Virus record (IMG/VR): IMGVR_UViG_3300020347_000021
Span: 1-28,537 of that record
Direction: 5' to 3' (one strand)
Origin: a virus
DNA length: 28,537 nt
Both the position numbers and the translations under genes were made by a program. Shown piece after piece: positions 16,092 through 22,563 of this stretch. The notes beneath the pieces are model-generated. The model saw only the letters and a program-made list of their open reading frames with translations. It did no database searches and had not been told where the DNA came from. Positions within the stretch are counted from its first letter, which is position 1; each line of letters starts with the position of its first letter.

Positions 16092-16319
16092 TTATTTATT
16101 TTTTTCTATCCATTGTTGTTGTTGTTCTCTTAAGTATTCTATCTCACGTCTTAAGTAGTCCGCTGCTTTCTCTAAGTCTTTTAACTCATCGTCTTTCTTA
16201 CCGCTTCTACAAACATACTTAATTATATTACCCTTATTGAAAGATAGTTGATAATCTTTTATAAAGTCTATAACATCATAGCCTTTTCCGTTTTCGTAAT
16301 GTAAATAGGTTGCTCTCAT
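16092..16319 (-). CDS. DUF3310 family protein (T7 gp1.7-like)
   Basis: The 75-residue protein carries the whole DUF3310 pattern: YLHYENGKGYDVIDFIKDYQ, then GNIIKYVCRSGKKDDE, then LKDLEKAADYLRREIEYL. The family includes T7 gp1.7, a nucleotide kinase; smaller members like this one are widespread in phages and their activity is not established. I choose ATG 16319 because the upstream gene stops at 16321, giving TAATATG. A longer frame from ATG 16349 would overlap that gene and add ten poorly conserved lysine- and asparagine-rich residues. It belongs to the second early unit, so a nucleotide metabolism role is plausible. Confidence 0.8.
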   Translation of the reverse strand: MRATYLHYENGKGYDVIDFIKDYQLSFNKGNIIKYVCRSGKKDDELKDLEKAADYLRREIEYLREQQQQWIEKNK

Positions 16320-16320
16320 A

Positions 16321-16458
16321 TTATTTTTGTTGTTTATCTGTTTCTTCATTTTCTTTATCTATTATTAGTTTTAGTGCCTCTAACTTTACATACATTTGGG
16401 CTACTATATTCTCAAGTCTTAGTATGCGTTGTATCTGTGTGTGTTTCTTTTTTTTCAT
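16321..16458 (-). CDS. 45-residue basic coiled-coil protein
   Basis: ATG 16458 follows the Mom-like stop by 5 bases and TAA 16321 abuts the DUF3310 start. The product begins MKKKKHTQIQRILRLENIVA and continues as an amphipathic helix (QMYVKLEALKLIIDKENEE). It has heptad-like leucines and a Lys-rich head, so it is probably a small dimeric protein. There is no recognised family. Confidence 0.65.
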   Translation of the reverse strand: MKKKKHTQIQRILRLENIVAQMYVKLEALKLIIDKENEETDKQQK

Positions 16459-16463
16459 TTTAT

Positions 16464-17171
16464 TTAATCATTATTATAATGCTTTAGATATGGTTGCTCT
16501 TTCTTAGTGCATTTTTTTATCCAGCTTTTATCTAAAAACTTAATATATCTAAATTGTCTTAAATCGTGTTTTATTGCATTTTTTTTATTTGTTTGTAAAT
16601 ATCTGCAACCACCAACATTATTTTTGTAACGTTGGCTTTTTTTAGATACAGTCATACTTGTATTATGATACATTGTAGATTCAAGTTCCCAAAAACTGCT
16701 GGTGTGTTCTCCATAGAATCTAAAGCTACAAGCTTGATAAACAATACCTAAACCACCGCATCTTTCATCTGCAAAACTTTGTACCCATTTAATGGTTTTA
16801 AGCTTTCCCTTAATGTACTTTATTGAATAGCTTATAGCCATACTTTCACTATTTCTTTCAGCTTTATCATCTAACCACATTCTATTTAATTCTAAGTATT
16901 GGTTCATTTCAGTGCCTTTAACTACGCTTCCACAACTTGCTGGGTTCATTGCATATCCATACTGTAGGACACCTAAAAACTCTTGATTTATAAAAACACC
17001 TAAATTAATATAAGTTCCATTATATACTTTTTTAGAATAATGGTTTTTTATAATTGTTTCTTTTGCTAAATCCTTATCAATCTCTTTTACTTGAAAATTA
17101 TTAGTTCCATAGCCTATTACATCTTTATGCCCAAACATTGGTATCTGGTCGCTATAAATATATCCTTTCAT
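16464..17171 (-). CDS. Mom-like DNA modification protein
   Basis: The 235-residue protein matches the Mom family (Mu Mom, 231 residues, converts adenine to N6-carbamoylmethyl adenine and protects phage DNA from restriction). Visible blocks are IIKNHYSKKVYNG (41-53), INLGVFINQEFLGVLQYGYA (55-74), YLELNRMWL (92-100), AERNSESMAISYSIKYI (104-120) and VQSFADERCGGLGIVYQACS (130-149). These follow the GNAT-like order of Mom homologues (HYS, ELNR, RNSES, SFAD). The frame overlaps the ParB-like gene by ATGA, so the two are made together. No Com-like zinc finger regulator lies next to it, though a small CxxC protein lies at 18766-18888. The exact modification cannot be read from sequence. Confidence 0.85.
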   Translation of the reverse strand: MKGYIYSDQIPMFGHKDVIGYGTNNFQVKEIDKDLAKETIIKNHYSKKVYNGTYINLGVFINQEFLGVLQYGYAMNPASCGSVVKGTEMNQYLELNRMWLDDKAERNSESMAISYSIKYIKGKLKTIKWVQSFADERCGGLGIVYQACSFRFYGEHTSSFWELESTMYHNTSMTVSKKSQRYKNNVGGCRYLQTNKKNAIKHDLRQFRYIKFLDKSWIKKCTKKEQPYLKHYNND

Positions 17172-17974
17172 ATAGTTGTTAAGTAAGCGTTAAAACTTTT
17201 ATCTATTGCATCTTTTGTAAAAGAGCAGTTATCCATAGAGTTATAGTGATAAAAAGTAAAATCAATTAGTAGGTTTAATATTTCTTTATTTGACATTGAT
17301 AAAATCTTTTCGCTTCTTTTAATTTTTTTAAATACTGGAATAATACTACCTCCGTTTAATTTCATAGACCTTCCATTTTTATTTAAATGTTTTATAAGTC
17401 TTCCGTTATATAAATAGTTTTGCCCTAAATACTCAACAATTTCTAAAAGTCTATTATGGTTTTTAGGTAGTTTACAATTACCTTTTTTAACATTATTTGT
17501 AATGCCTAAAAATATGGAAATTAAAGCGGGAATAGTAAAAAGTTTTCCATAAACACCCTCCGCTTCCTTTAAGCTGTTAGGACTTTTCATAACCTCTAAT
17601 AAAAACCTTTTATAATCTTTATTACCGCTACCAGCATAACTAACAATGTAATCAATAACTTTTAAAGATTTACCTCTTGTGTTAAAAGATATAAATGTTT
17701 CTCTTGCTTCTTCATTGTCTTTAACTTGTTTTTCTAAAACATTAATTTTTTTATGTTTAAGGTAATCAAAAACAGCACTATATAAATGATTTCCGTCAGT
17801 TAATATTTTAGTTCCGTCTTTAGTTATACATATAAGCACGTCCCTAAGCTGTCCGTTTTCAGATACTGCTTCCGAAAGGTCTTTAACATTCTTTTCATTT
17901 CTCCATCTTTGCCAAGTTGGAATAATTACATTTTTAAAATCTTTTTTCGTGTAATTTGTTCTTTTTGTTTTCAT
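17168..17974 (-). CDS. ParB-superfamily (ParB/DGQHR/DUF262-like) protein coupled to Mom
   Basis: The 268-residue basic protein has a ParB-type fold at its N-terminus: QRWRNEKNVKDLSEAVSENG (22-41), then GTKILTDGNHLYSAVFDYLK (54-73), where DGNH stands in for the usual DGxHR. Next is ARETFISFNTRGKSLKVIDY (90-109), which resembles the FxxxNTxGxxL element of DGQHR and DUF262 proteins. The remaining 150 residues are helical and unassigned. ParB-superfamily domains repeatedly accompany DNA base-modification genes and can bind DNA, hydrolyse NTP or cut DNA. Translational coupling with the Mom-like gene suggests a partner in the same reaction or its targeting. The Arg after DGxH is replaced by Leu, which may alter activity. 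Confidence 0.7.
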   Translation of the reverse strand: MKTKRTNYTKKDFKNVIIPTWQRWRNEKNVKDLSEAVSENGQLRDVLICITKDGTKILTDGNHLYSAVFDYLKHKKINVLEKQVKDNEEARETFISFNTRGKSLKVIDYIVSYAGSGNKDYKRFLLEVMKSPNSLKEAEGVYGKLFTIPALISIFLGITNNVKKGNCKLPKNHNRLLEIVEYLGQNYLYNGRLIKHLNKNGRSMKLNGGSIIPVFKKIKRSEKILSMSNKEILNLLIDFTFYHYNSMDNCSFTKDAIDKSFNAYLTTI

Positions 17975-17999
17975 TTTGTTTTTTGTTTTTATGTTATTA

Positions 18000-18779
18000 T
18001 TATAATTCCCCAGTTAAGCAATAGTTATCTAAGTCAGCACCCTCTATAAAGAATTTATTGTATAAGTCAAGTGCTTTTTCTACTTTTTGTTCGCCTCTGT
18101 AATAAAATTCTTCTGAGCAGTTAAATATACCAATGTCAAGTGAGCCTTTGTCTAATACCAAGAACTGAAAGTCTTTGTATTCTTTATTGAATAGGTTGCA
18201 ATATAAATAGCATTGCACATCGTAACCATATTTATTAGCACTCCAGCTAAAGTCCTTGATGTTTGTTGTAGTCTTAATGTCGCAAATTCTATTCTCCCCT
18301 AACACATCAGCCTTGCCTCTGAATGGCATACCTAAGACGTTATCTATTGCTGGTATCTCAAACTCTGCTTTAGTGATTAGTTCTTTTGCGTGTTCGTTGC
18401 GATAGAACGCATCTACAAGCCTTTCTGTTTCGCTTCTTTCCTTAGCGGTGTAAACAGTTCCAAACTCTGCCACAGCTTCCTTAAACTTCTTTGTGTTTCT
18501 GCTCTGTACCTCTACAAACTTTTGTTCTGAAAATTTTTGAGGCTCAAGGATTGCCCAGTGAAACAATGCACCAGCCCTTAAAGCTGCGCTATCCCCACTG
18601 CCATACTTCAAGCTAAAGCTATAAGTTTTTGGGCTTGACAGAAGCTGTTTAAGGCTGCTACTACTAAGAGCTAACTTGTTTAGTTCTCCATAGTAAAAAG
18701 TGTCATCTTCCATACGCTTAAGCAGTTCTGCTCTATCGTAATGCTTTCCGTCTAATAGTTTTATTTTATTCTGTATCAT
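18000..18779 (-). CDS. RecB/RecE-like PD-(D/E)XK exonuclease
   Basis: The 259-residue protein fits the phage RecE/Cas4-like exonuclease family (PDDEXK, DUF3799-like). It shows SSSSLKQLLSSPKTYSFSLK near residue 38, AALRAGALFHWAILEPQKF with the conserved His, FRGKADVLG and ICDIKTTT carrying the catalytic D...DxK, and YDVQCYLYC as the trailing Q-x-x-x-Y motif. It should degrade one strand of linear double-stranded DNA to feed annealing recombination together with the annealing protein at 22564 and the SSB-like protein at 22250. A longer frame exists from ATG 18830, but a zinc-ribbon gene occupies that stretch, so I take ATG 18779, which overlaps that gene by 14 bases. Confidence 0.85.
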   Translation of the reverse strand: MIQNKIKLLDGKHYDRAELLKRMEDDTFYYGELNKLALSSSSLKQLLSSPKTYSFSLKYGSGDSAALRAGALFHWAILEPQKFSEQKFVEVQSRNTKKFKEAVAEFGTVYTAKERSETERLVDAFYRNEHAKELITKAEFEIPAIDNVLGMPFRGKADVLGENRICDIKTTTNIKDFSWSANKYGYDVQCYLYCNLFNKEYKDFQFLVLDKGSLDIGIFNCSEEFYYRGEQKVEKALDLYNKFFIEGADLDNYCLTGEL

Positions 18780-18888
18780 AGTTGTAGCAATTTTTAGAGC
18801 AGTAAGTATCTCCGTTAGTTTCCGTTCCACAAGTTCTACATTCCGTTATCTCATCTGGTTTATCTATGTGGTAGTCTAAGTAATTCAT
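18766..18888 (-). CDS. 40-residue zinc-ribbon-like protein
   Basis: ATG 18888 overlaps the stop of the upstream coiled-coil gene as ATGA, and TAA 18766 lies inside the start of the exonuclease gene. The product begins MNYLDYHIDKPDEI and continues TECRTCGTETNGDTYCSKNC, giving C-x-x-C...C-x-x-x-C, a classic zinc knuckle with treble-clef-like spacing. Such a minimal finger could bind nucleic acid or a partner protein. Mu Mom is regulated by Com, a small zinc-finger protein, but this protein is not adjacent to the Mom-like gene, so a Com-like role is speculation. Confidence 0.75.
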   Translation of the reverse strand: MNYLDYHIDKPDEITECRTCGTETNGDTYCSKNCYNYDTE

Positions 18889-19160
18889 ATATTATATTTT
18901 TTTAATTTGTTTTCTAAGTCTTCTATTTGTTTGTTTAGTTCTAAGATAGTTTGATTCTTACTATCTCTTACAGCGCTTACTTTTTGTTCAAGTACTTTAT
19001 TTTCTATATTAAGCTGGTTAACATATTGACCTATCTCGCTAACCCCTTGTATAAAGTGTTTAAGGTCTTTGTTCTTTGGCTTTGCATCAGACCACTTAAT
19101 AACCCTATCGGATATAAAGTTAAACCATAATACATAAGACTGTCTTTGTAGTAAAGTCAT
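18885..19160 (-). CDS. 91-residue coiled-coil protein, unknown
   Basis: The protein starts MTLLQRQSYVLWFNFISDRV, with an aromatic-rich N-terminal helix, then KDLKHFIQGVSEIGQYVNQL. It ends in a long heptad-patterned coil (LELNKQIEDLENKLKKYNI). It probably dimerises. No membrane segment is clear. Its start overlaps the upstream small membrane gene by one base (TAATG). I do not recognise a function; proteins of this shape are common in early regions of flavobacterial phages. Confidence 0.65.
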   Translation of the reverse strand: MTLLQRQSYVLWFNFISDRVIKWSDAKPKNKDLKHFIQGVSEIGQYVNQLNIENKVLEQKVSAVRDSKNQTILELNKQIEDLENKLKKYNI

Positions 19161-19339
19161 TATATTGACATCCCTATTACAACCCCAATAGATAATAATA
19201 AAATAGATAAAGAAAAAACAATAAGTAAATCTAACTTAGTCTGAGCTTCTTGTTCTAGCTTTTCTAACTCTTTTTTAGTGTAAACCTCAATTCGCTTACC
19301 TTTAACGTCAATGTGTAATCCCGTTTTTGTTTTTTTCAT
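19160..19339 (-). CDS. 59-residue tail-anchored membrane protein
   Basis: ATG 19339 follows one base after the stop of the upstream 48-residue gene. The N-terminal 35 residues are basic and coiled (KRIEVYTKKELEKLEQEAQT) and the C-terminus is one hydrophobic helix, LDLLIVFSLSILLLSIGVV, ending near the stop. This is a single-pass, probably C-tail-anchored inner membrane protein with the charged part in the cytoplasm. It lies in an early unit and far from the lysis genes, so host takeover or superinfection exclusion are as likely as lysis. No family is recognised. Confidence 0.7.
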   Translation of the reverse strand: MKKTKTGLHIDVKGKRIEVYTKKELEKLEQEAQTKLDLLIVFSLSILLLSIGVVIGMSI

Positions 19340-19340
19340 T

Positions 19341-19487
19341 TTATTGTATGTTAATTATTATACTATTTATATGGTCTTTTCTTTCTAATAATTTTTTTAA
19401 TACGTCTTCTGGTACGTTATCTGGAAAGAGTAAGGTTTTGTTAATTTGTTTTAACTCAAGATTTAAGTCTGTTAGTTGTGTTCGCAT
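19341..19487 (-). CDS. 48-residue first gene of the second early unit
   Basis: ATG 19487 lies 14 bases after the end of promoter element A, and the frame ends at TAA 19341. The product begins MRTQLTDLNLELKQINKTLL and then has FPDNVPEDVLKKLLERKDHI; both parts are amphipathic helices. It is the leader gene of its transcript, the usual spot for host-takeover proteins, but nothing in the sequence identifies a role. The identical promoter-to-ATG spacing at both early promoters fixes this start. Confidence 0.7.
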   Translation of the reverse strand: MRTQLTDLNLELKQINKTLLFPDNVPEDVLKKLLERKDHINSIIINIQ

Positions 19488-19501
19488 TTTGTTTTTGTTT
19501 T

Positions 19502-19555
19502 ATTAATATACCGCAATATAAAATTAATTATACTTATAAACAAATTATAAACAAA
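19502..19555 (-). promoter_or_regulatory. Early promoter element A with helically phased direct repeats
   Basis: On the minus strand the 9-mer TTTGTTTAT occurs twice with a 2-base spacer (19536-19555), followed 15 bases later by TATATTGCGGTATATTAAT (19502-19520), which contains TATATT twice in 10-base phase. The second TTTG and TATATTG are 20 bases apart, close to the Bacteroidetes -33 TTG / -7 TAnnTTTG arrangement. A near-identical element lies at 23319-23371. Both end exactly 14 bases before a start codon. The repeats look like sites for a regulator as well as the promoter core. Confidence 0.7.
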
Positions 19556-19560
19556 GTATT

Positions 19561-20019
19561 TTATTCTTTTACCTTAAAATAGCTATCCCATATACCCAGC
19601 TCAGTGTCTTCTTCATTAATGTTTATTATAGCTGCGTCGCTTTCTTTAAGCAAATAACAAGGCTTAGATACTTTCTTACTATTCCAAAGGGTAGTACTTG
19701 GGCAGTACATATTTTTAATTTCTAAGTCCTTTAGGTTATTAAGCCAAAACATATAATTTCCTTTGGGGTCATTAACAAAATACAGAGCAACCTTACCGGT
19801 GTTTATTAATCTATCAAACTTATCTTTTTCTATTATCTTAGTATCATAGTATTTATTTCTGAATTTCATTTCTATGACACAGTCCTGGAATTTTGGAGTT
19901 GTACCCTCAGCATCCCAGCTTTCACTGCCCTCTCCAGTATGATTTAACTTCCAACCATCTAAGTTTAGCAATGTTATTATTGACCGCTCCCAATTATGTA
20001 TATCTTTAATTTTTGTCAT
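19561..20019 (-). CDS. PD-(D/E)XK-like putative nuclease
   Basis: The 152-residue protein opens IHNWERSIITLLNLDGWKLN, where the Glu and the DGW turn resemble the first helix and strand of small PD-(D/E)XK enzymes. It has FQDCVIEMKFRNKYYDTKII near residues 44-63, with Glu and Lys spaced as E-x-K. A later stretch (TGKVALYFVNDPKGNYMFW) would be the next strand pair. This would make it a small resolvase or endonuclease acting on phage or host DNA, but the motif is short and the assignment uncertain. It is the last gene before promoter element A and overlaps the upstream gene by 14 bases. Confidence 0.5.
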   Translation of the reverse strand: MTKIKDIHNWERSIITLLNLDGWKLNHTGEGSESWDAEGTTPKFQDCVIEMKFRNKYYDTKIIEKDKFDRLINTGKVALYFVNDPKGNYMFWLNNLKDLEIKNMYCPSTTLWNSKKVSKPCYLLKESDAAIININEEDTELGIWDSYFKVKE

Positions 20020-20203
20020 AAACCTTGTTTATTTCATTAATCCATTGAACTAATCTTTTTGGGTTGCAGCTACAAGGCTCGTGATACTTGTGTTTATAAT
20101 ATATAGAATGGAGTTTACACAATAGCTTATATTGTTCTTGAGTTAGCTTACCTTTAACATCAGCTTTAAACTGCTTCCATTGTTCGCGGTGTTCTATTTC
20201 CAT
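20006..20203 (-). CDS. 65-residue CxC-motif protein, copy 2
   Basis: A basic helical protein beginning MEIEHREQWKQFKADVKGKL, with a C-terminal segment HEPCSCNPKRLVQWINEIN. This segment parallels PDCGCDKRRDEWNDIN in the 45-residue protein encoded just upstream: a Pro/Asp/Glu turn, C-x-C, a basic pair and a Trp helix. The two genes overlap by 10 bases. A shared small metal-binding or protein-binding element is likely; function unknown. Confidence 0.7.
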   Translation of the reverse strand: MEIEHREQWKQFKADVKGKLTQEQYKLLCKLHSIYYKHKYHEPCSCNPKRLVQWINEINKVYDKN

Positions 20204-20331
20204 AAGTCTATATTAATATCGTTCCACTCATCTCTGCGCTTATCACACCCACAGTCTGGGTTTATTTTTTTCCATATATACCTTATACCAGTGTAGTAAG
20301 TAATGTAGTATACTAAATCTCCTAATTTCAT
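20194..20331 (-). CDS. 45-residue CxC-motif protein, copy 1
   Basis: ATG 20331 overlaps the sigma factor stop as ATGA and TAG 20194 lies inside the next gene. The product begins MKLGDLVYYITYYTGIRYIW and ends NPDCGCDKRRDEWNDIN plus a short tail. The aromatic N-terminal half may be membrane-associated or a packed helix. The CGC followed by a basic pair recurs in small phage proteins of this host group as I recall. See its neighbour at 20006 for the matching motif. Confidence 0.72.
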   Translation of the reverse strand: MKLGDLVYYITYYTGIRYIWKKINPDCGCDKRRDEWNDINIDLWK

Positions 20332-20822
20332 AATTTATCTTTAATATTTTTAAGTGCTGTTCTATAAGTGTTATATAAGCTATAATAACTTATCTTAGTG
20401 TCTCTGCTAAGTGATGCTACAGACTTACCAGAAGCTACTAAACTGAATACCTTAGAGTCGTACCAGTACATTTCTTTTAGTATATCGTCTATGTTATCTT
20501 TTTGTTTAGCATATTCTACTTCGTCTATCCCTAAGTCTTCAACTTCTTTTATCTCTCCGTTAATGTCTTCTATATAAGTTTTAAGGAACTTAGCTTCTTT
20601 CTTATGGGTGTTTAAATATATCCCCCTAAGTACTTTATAACAGTAGTAAGTGTTTATGTCATCATTGTAAGAAAGGTCAAGCCCTTTTTTTATATCGCAT
20701 ATAAGCTGGATATACATTTCCTGGACAATATCCTCAGCATAGTTTTTATTAGCACCAAATGATTTGACTATATTTATCCAATCTTTATGTTTTTCGTAAG
20801 CAAGTTCTACTAAGGATTTCAT
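20328..20822 (-). CDS. RNA polymerase sigma factor-like protein (sigma-70 superfamily)
   Basis: The 164-residue protein has a region 2-like helix set near its N-terminus (FGANKNYAEDIVQEMYIQL, about 22-40, matching the AEDxxQExF pattern of sigma region 2). Its C-terminal region 4-like helix-turn-helix is WYDSKVFSLVASGKSVASLS then RDTKISYYSLYNTYRTALKN (about 119-159). Regions 1 and 3 are absent, as in ECF-type and phage sigma factors. It would direct host RNA polymerase to phage promoters, possibly those with the GTTTATATATTA box before structural genes. It is encoded in the first early unit, the expected timing. It may instead be a sigma-like DNA-binding protein without sigma activity. Confidence 0.72.
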   Translation of the reverse strand: MKSLVELAYEKHKDWINIVKSFGANKNYAEDIVQEMYIQLICDIKKGLDLSYNDDINTYYCYKVLRGIYLNTHKKEAKFLKTYIEDINGEIKEVEDLGIDEVEYAKQKDNIDDILKEMYWYDSKVFSLVASGKSVASLSRDTKISYYSLYNTYRTALKNIKDKL

Positions 20823-20823
20823 A

Positions 20824-21306
20824 TTATTTTAAATTTAAGTCTAATTCCGATATCTTCATACTATAACTATCTGCTCTAAATTTAAATTGGCTTCCGTTAG
20901 GGTCAATATCTCCTTTTTTTCTAAATATTGCAGTATTGTAAAATTTATCTTTTGCAATAAATCCATATAAATAAGCTTTTTTGTAATCATCAGCCATACC
21001 AACAAAGCAGTAGTAATCACATTTTTGTTTAGTATTAAAAGCAAAAAGACTCATAGTCCAATTATTATTTGGTTTCAAATTTGCACTATGTCTTTTGGTT
21101 TTTACATCTATCTTTTTATTGTCTATTATTAAATCATAGTCATAAGTATTTTCTTGAATAGCGTTGTAATACTGTCTTACTAAGACCTCTCCTAAAGCAC
21201 CGCATTTATTCCCTTGGCCTTGTGTGTAACTGTTATTTAATACCCCAAACTCATATAGCTTTTTAGCTTCTGCAATACTTTCTTTTGTTATTTGTAACTC
21301 TATCAT
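20824..21306 (-). CDS. PD-(D/E)XK family nuclease-like protein
   Basis: The 160-residue protein carries a clear nuclease-like layout: CGALGEVLVRQYYN with the leading Glu (about 36-49), YDYDLIIDNKKIDVKTKRHS with D and DxK (about 55-75), then strands and a helix (KCDYYCFVGMADDYKKAYLY). E...D...DVK is the PD-(D/E)XK core, here in a small single-domain protein, fitting a junction resolvase or host DNA-degrading enzyme. It overlaps the RecA-fold ATPase gene by ATGA and is followed by the sigma factor. Substrate unknown. Confidence 0.65.
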   Translation of the reverse strand: MIELQITKESIAEAKKLYEFGVLNNSYTQGQGNKCGALGEVLVRQYYNAIQENTYDYDLIIDNKKIDVKTKRHSANLKPNNNWTMSLFAFNTKQKCDYYCFVGMADDYKKAYLYGFIAKDKFYNTAIFRKKGDIDPNGSQFKFRADSYSMKISELDLNLK

Positions 21307-22172
21307 AGTGTAGATTTAGTTAAAGTTCTAGGTACATAGTATTCTAATGGGTCGTATATGTCAGCCCAGATACAAGGTAATCCAAATTCATTAATCGTAA
21401 AGCTAAATGTTTCAAATGGATAACCTCTGCTTCGCATACACTTAACTGTAACCAGGTCTTTATTAGTTGTGTTTAATTCCAAACTAGTTACAAGCTCCGC
21501 CTTCTTCTCTAAGAAACTACCTAAATGACCAGTCATTTTAGAACTTCCAAAATTTTGATGTATGACACATAAAATGTGAGCATCGTATTTAGTAGATAAT
21601 TGCATAAGTTTTGATACTGCTGCGTTACAAGAAATTAAATCATTAACATCTGCTACTATGTCAGCCACACCATCAAGAATAACAAGACCATTTTTACCTT
21701 TATTTTTTTCTAGTATATATTCTATAAATTGTAATCGTTCTTTATATCCTACTGTTCTTAAAGCAAAAGTCTTATAGCAACCTACATCCTTAGTTATACT
21801 CATATCTTCAATGCGCTTAAAGCTTCTAGATGCGTGCCAATGTCCTTGCTCTGTATCTATGTGAATTAAACAGCGGCCATCTCTATGACCTCTAAGTTTA
21901 CCTCCAAAGTTATTAGCACCACTTAAATAAACTGAAGCTAAAAGAGAGCAGTAAAAAGATTTTTTTGACTTTGGTGGAGCTGTTACTACAGAGATATTTC
22001 CATAGCTTCCTAAAGAAACTGGATATTTTAACTCTCCTCCTTTTGTTTGAATTGTTGAATGCCCAAAGCTCAAGGCACTAGGAGGATAATCAATAACCTC
22101 TGATGTGTCTATTGTACACTCTTCAACTATTAACTCCATTAACATATTATCTGTTGTTTGTTCTTCTGTCAT
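21303..22172 (-). CDS. RecA-fold ATPase (RepA/AAA_25-like) with a divergent P-loop
   Basis: The 289-residue protein has a RecA-type ATPase core: P-loop VVTAPPKSKKSFYCSLLAS (62-80), a catalytic-like Glu in IHIDTEQG (103-110), Walker B LVILDGVADIV (163-173) and CVIHQNFGSSKMTGHLGS (202-219), the polar motif before loop 2. The P-loop reads A-x4-K-K-S instead of G-x4-G-K-S; related Bacteroidetes proteins keep KS but vary the glycines. It may act as a replicative helicase loader, a RepA-like helicase, or a Sak4-like recombination ATPase. It sits between SSB-like and nuclease genes, so recombination-dependent replication is a natural reading. A terminator lies just upstream. Confidence 0.7.
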   Translation of the reverse strand: MTEEQTTDNMLMELIVEECTIDTSEVIDYPPSALSFGHSTIQTKGGELKYPVSLGSYGNISVVTAPPKSKKSFYCSLLASVYLSGANNFGGKLRGHRDGRCLIHIDTEQGHWHASRSFKRIEDMSITKDVGCYKTFALRTVGYKERLQFIEYILEKNKGKNGLVILDGVADIVADVNDLISCNAAVSKLMQLSTKYDAHILCVIHQNFGSSKMTGHLGSFLEKKAELVTSLELNTTNKDLVTVKCMRSRGYPFETFSFTINEFGLPCIWADIYDPLEYYVPRTLTKSTL

Positions 22173-22208
22173 TTCTTTTGTTATTGTTTTTGTTTTGTTT
22201 AAAGGTAT

Positions 22209-22234
22209 AAAAAAAGGGTCAATTAAGACCCCTT
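22209..22234 (-). terminator. Rho-independent terminator after the SSB-like gene
   Basis: The minus strand has AAGGGGTC, loop TTAATT, GACCCTTT, then T-rich sequence, a perfect GGGTC/GACCC stem with A/T extension. It lies 16 bases after the SSB-like stop and 37 before the ATPase start, so it probably acts as partial attenuator giving more SSB and annealing protein than downstream products. Confidence 0.85.
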
Positions 22235-22249
22235 AGTTATAAGAAAAAA

Positions 22250-22552
22250 TTAAAACGGAAGTCCGTCGGCCTCAGCTTCTTGAGTAACTGGCTCTTGTTG
22301 TTGTTGTTTTTCAGCGTTTACAATTGTCCCGCTATTCCAAACTACTTTGCCATTGCCTAAGTAAGACTTTTGTTTTTTAGCCTCACGTTCTTCTTGTGTT
22401 TGGCTTACATAGATACCAGTATTGTTACCGTATCTTGTTTCATCGTTTACTGACATTGTAAGATTTACATAAACTGCTCCATCTTTCCCAGCAATAAACT
22501 TCTCTTTTGGTAGCTTTGCTACATTTAAACTAAAATTAATTAATGCACTCAT
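22250..22552 (-). CDS. Probable single-stranded DNA-binding protein
   Basis: The 100-residue protein is a beta-rich OB-type candidate (INFSLNVAKLPKEKF; AVYVNLTMSVNDETRYGNN; VWNSGTIVN) with a Gln-rich flexible tail and the C-terminal end EADGLPF. An acidic tail ending in a hydrophobic tip is the usual partner-docking feature of bacterial SSB (DDDIPF). It lies next to the annealing-type gene and is followed by a terminator. It is shorter than bacterial SSB (about 170). The assignment is from tail, composition and context. Confidence 0.7.
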   Translation of the reverse strand: MSALINFSLNVAKLPKEKFIAGKDGAVYVNLTMSVNDETRYGNNTGIYVSQTQEEREAKKQKSYLGNGKVVWNSGTIVNAEKQQQQEPVTQEAEADGLPF

Positions 22553-22563
22553 ATTTATTTATA

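Noticed and set aside
16320-16349. Longer start for the DUF3310 protein
   Set aside because: It would overlap the 45-residue gene by 29 bases and add Lys/Asn-rich residues outside the family pattern.
18780-18830. Longer start for the exonuclease
   Set aside because: The stretch is occupied by the zinc-ribbon gene, which is coupled to its upstream neighbour.
20856-21044. Minus-strand frame of 62 codons inside the small nuclease gene
   Set aside because: Lies wholly within the PD-(D/E)XK-like gene in another frame and shows no motif.
22173-22208. Promoter for the ATPase gene (TACCTTTA resembling TAnnTTTG)
   Set aside because: The only upstream TTG is about 12 bases away instead of 19-20 and lies in the terminator stem.
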